DNA from: Nanobdellota archaeon
Lineage (GTDB): Archaea > Nanobdellota > Nanobdellia > Woesearchaeales > GW2011-AR15
Direction: 5' to 3'
NCBI GenBank assembly: GCA_018815145.1
Contig: JAHIYL010000028.1
Span: 1 to 6,011 of the forward strand
DNA: 6,011 nt
Part shown: positions 5,419-6,011 of the stretch, in pieces
Layout: each line of letters opens with the position of its first letter
Numbering within the stretch: position 1 is the first letter of the stretch
The notes under the pieces: generated by a model
The model's input: the letters and a program-made list of their open reading frames with translations, nothing else
Databases searched by the model: none
Told to the model about the DNA's origin: nothing
Position numbers and translations under genes: made by a program

Positions 5419-5814
5419 CTATTCGGGTTTGATTTGTTTTAATATTTTATCGCTTAGGACCTGCCAATAGAGAACAGTTTGTCCTTCTTGGATTTGTCCT
5501 TTTAATTCATCTGGTATCTTGAGGTCAAATGTTTCAAATGTTTCGGTATCCATGACATTGCATAGATCACTATGCACACTTAATACTTGAGCGTTTTTCT
5601 TGCCTATAACTGGGACTTCCACATTATCGTGTCCTGGCATGACCATGTTTCTTTTTCTGTTGTCCAGCATACCAACTGCCATAAGGTTGACCTTGGCATG
5701 ACCATGTTTTCCAGGTCTTGATGTCGCTGTGTCAGTCACAATGCATGCTGCACCATCAATAATGATGTACTCGCCTTTTTTAATGCTTCCTATTGATTTA
5801 TGTTTAATACTCAT
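5419..5814 (-). CDS. eif5a: Translation factor aIF5A (hypusine-containing)
   Basis: This 131-residue cytoplasmic factor promotes peptide-bond formation and elongation through difficult sequences, such as proline runs, and helps termination. The N-terminal SH3-like domain (about 5-70) carries the hypusine loop TSRPGKHGHAK (31-41), with K36 as the lysine that deoxyhypusine synthase modifies. The adjacent KVNLMAVGMLDNRKRNMVMPGHDNVEVP is characteristic of the family. The C-terminal OB-fold domain spans about 72-129 (AQVLSVHSDLCNVMDTETFETFDLKIP). Length is normal and no key residue is missing. It heads an operon with eL40. Unlike the other promoters here, its TATA box lies 56 bases upstream, giving a leader with a Shine-Dalgarno-like sequence. 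The partner enzyme that makes hypusine is not in the window. Confidence 0.96.
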   Translation of the reverse strand: MSIKHKSIGSIKKGEYIIIDGAACIVTDTATSRPGKHGHAKVNLMAVGMLDNRKRNMVMPGHDNVEVPVIGKKNAQVLSVHSDLCNVMDTETFETFDLKIPDELKGQIQEGQTVLYWQVLSDKILKQIKPE

Positions 5815-5818
5815 ATAC

Positions 5819-5826
5819 TCACATCC
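5819..5826 (-). promoter_or_regulatory. Shine-Dalgarno-like site of aIF5A
   Basis: On the minus strand this reads GGATGTGA, matching 7 of 8 bases of the archaeal GGAGGTGA site and ending four bases before ATG 5814. It supports this start and a leadered message, in contrast to the leaderless genes nearby. Confidence 0.5.
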
Positions 5827-5862
5827 ATTGCTTTATGGTATTCTCTTGGAAAATGAGGGGCC

Positions 5863-5870
5863 TTTTTAAA
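5863..5870 (-). promoter_or_regulatory. TATA box of the aIF5A-eL40 operon
   Basis: On the minus strand this reads TTTAAAAA, starting 56 bases before ATG 5814. A start site about 25 to 28 bases downstream would give a leader near 28 bases that includes the Shine-Dalgarno-like site. No closer TATA-like box is evident. Confidence 0.55.
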
Positions 5871-5917
5871 GGTTTTGGGAGGCAAGCCCGAGTGTGCTAT
5901 CACGTTTTTAGTTCCGG

Positions 5918-5942
5918 TGCTTATCACCTTTGGTGATAAGCA
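5918..5942 (+). repeat. Perfect hairpin covering the ribosome binding site of the edge ORF
   Basis: GCTTATCACC (5919-5928) and GGTGATAAGC (5932-5941) are perfect complements around a TTT loop, with one more T-A pair at 5918/5942. The right arm contains GGTGAT (5932-5937), a strong archaeal Shine-Dalgarno sequence, four bases before ATG 5942. A transcript entering from the left would fold and hide this site. No T run follows, so it is not a standard terminator. Confidence 0.6.
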
Positions 5943-6011
5943 TGTATGTCCTTAACTATGAAAAGAGAGTGTGGATTGTTAAACAACGAATAAAAGGAAT
6001 ATCTCCTTCTA
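5942..6011 (+). CDS. N-terminal start of a helix-turn-helix, transposase-like protein (runs off window)
   Basis: ATG 5942 opens a frame that stays open to the window end, encoding 23 residues that begin MYVLNYEKRVWIVKQR and end IKGISPS. The E-K-x-x-W-I-V-K-Q-x-x-K-G-x-S pattern is like the first helix-turn-helix of integrase-core (IS481-like) transposases, and also like other HTH proteins. GGTGAT stands at ideal distance upstream but within a hairpin. It is divergent from aIF5A. With so little sequence the assignment is tentative; it could be another DNA-binding protein. No inverted terminal repeat can be confirmed because the right end is absent. A weak A/T box (TTTTTA, 5905-5910) lies 37 bases upstream. 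Confidence 0.45.
   Translation, partial: MYVLNYEKRVWIVKQRIKGISPS

Noticed and set aside
5276..5470. 64-codon plus-strand ORF
   Set aside because: It is the antisense shadow of eL40 and the end of aIF5A, both clearly recognised on the other strand.
5918..5942. Hairpin as an intrinsic terminator or half of a CRISPR-type repeat
   Set aside because: No T run follows on either strand and no spaced copies exist in the window. Its position over a ribosome binding site is the better explanation.

Overview
The window looks archaeal. It carries an archaeal-type translation factor 5A with a hypusine lysine, a tiny zinc-ribbon ribosomal protein eL40, an archaeal-type tRNA m2,2G10 methyltransferase, a TrmJ-type SPOUT tRNA 2'-O-methyltransferase and a polytopic site-2 protease. 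DNA is AT-rich. TTTAAA-type TATA boxes sit at a nearly fixed distance before several start codons, as in archaeal leaderless transcripts. The protein styles remind me of DPANN archaea (Woesearchaeota-like), but that lineage call is impression, not proof.

Layout, left to right. (1) 1-435 (+): the 3' end of a coiled-coil protein whose start lies outside the window. (2) 425-1408 (-): tRNA guanosine-10 methyltransferase, overlapping gene 1 tail to tail. (3) 1409-1486: compact divergent promoter region. (4) 1487-1969 (+): a cysteine-rich protein with a membrane segment at each end, unrecognised. (5) 2086-3059 (+): a two-gene operon, a PadR-like winged-helix regulator overlapping by ATGA with a Yip1-like multi-pass membrane protein. 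(6) 3097-4986 (-): operon of a site-2 protease followed 6 bases later by TrmJ. (7) 4987-5247: 261 bases without a convincing gene but with one long imperfect inverted repeat and two tight hairpins. (8) 5248-5814 (-): aIF5A followed by eL40, a translation operon. (9) 5815-6011: divergent intergenic region, a perfect hairpin, then the first 23 codons of a rightward reading frame that looks like the helix-turn-helix start of a transposase; it runs off the window.

Taken together, most genes serve translation (tRNA modification, ribosome, aIF5A), with a membrane theme on the plus strand (Cys-rich anchored protein, regulator plus Yip1-like protein) and on the minus strand (intramembrane protease). 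There is no CRISPR array, no complete mobile element and no tRNA or rRNA gene that I can see. The items most worth a second look are the hairpin that hides the ribosome binding site of the edge ORF, the structured intergenic block 5044-5200, the Cys-rich surface-type protein, and the regulator/Yip1 pair with a palindrome upstream.
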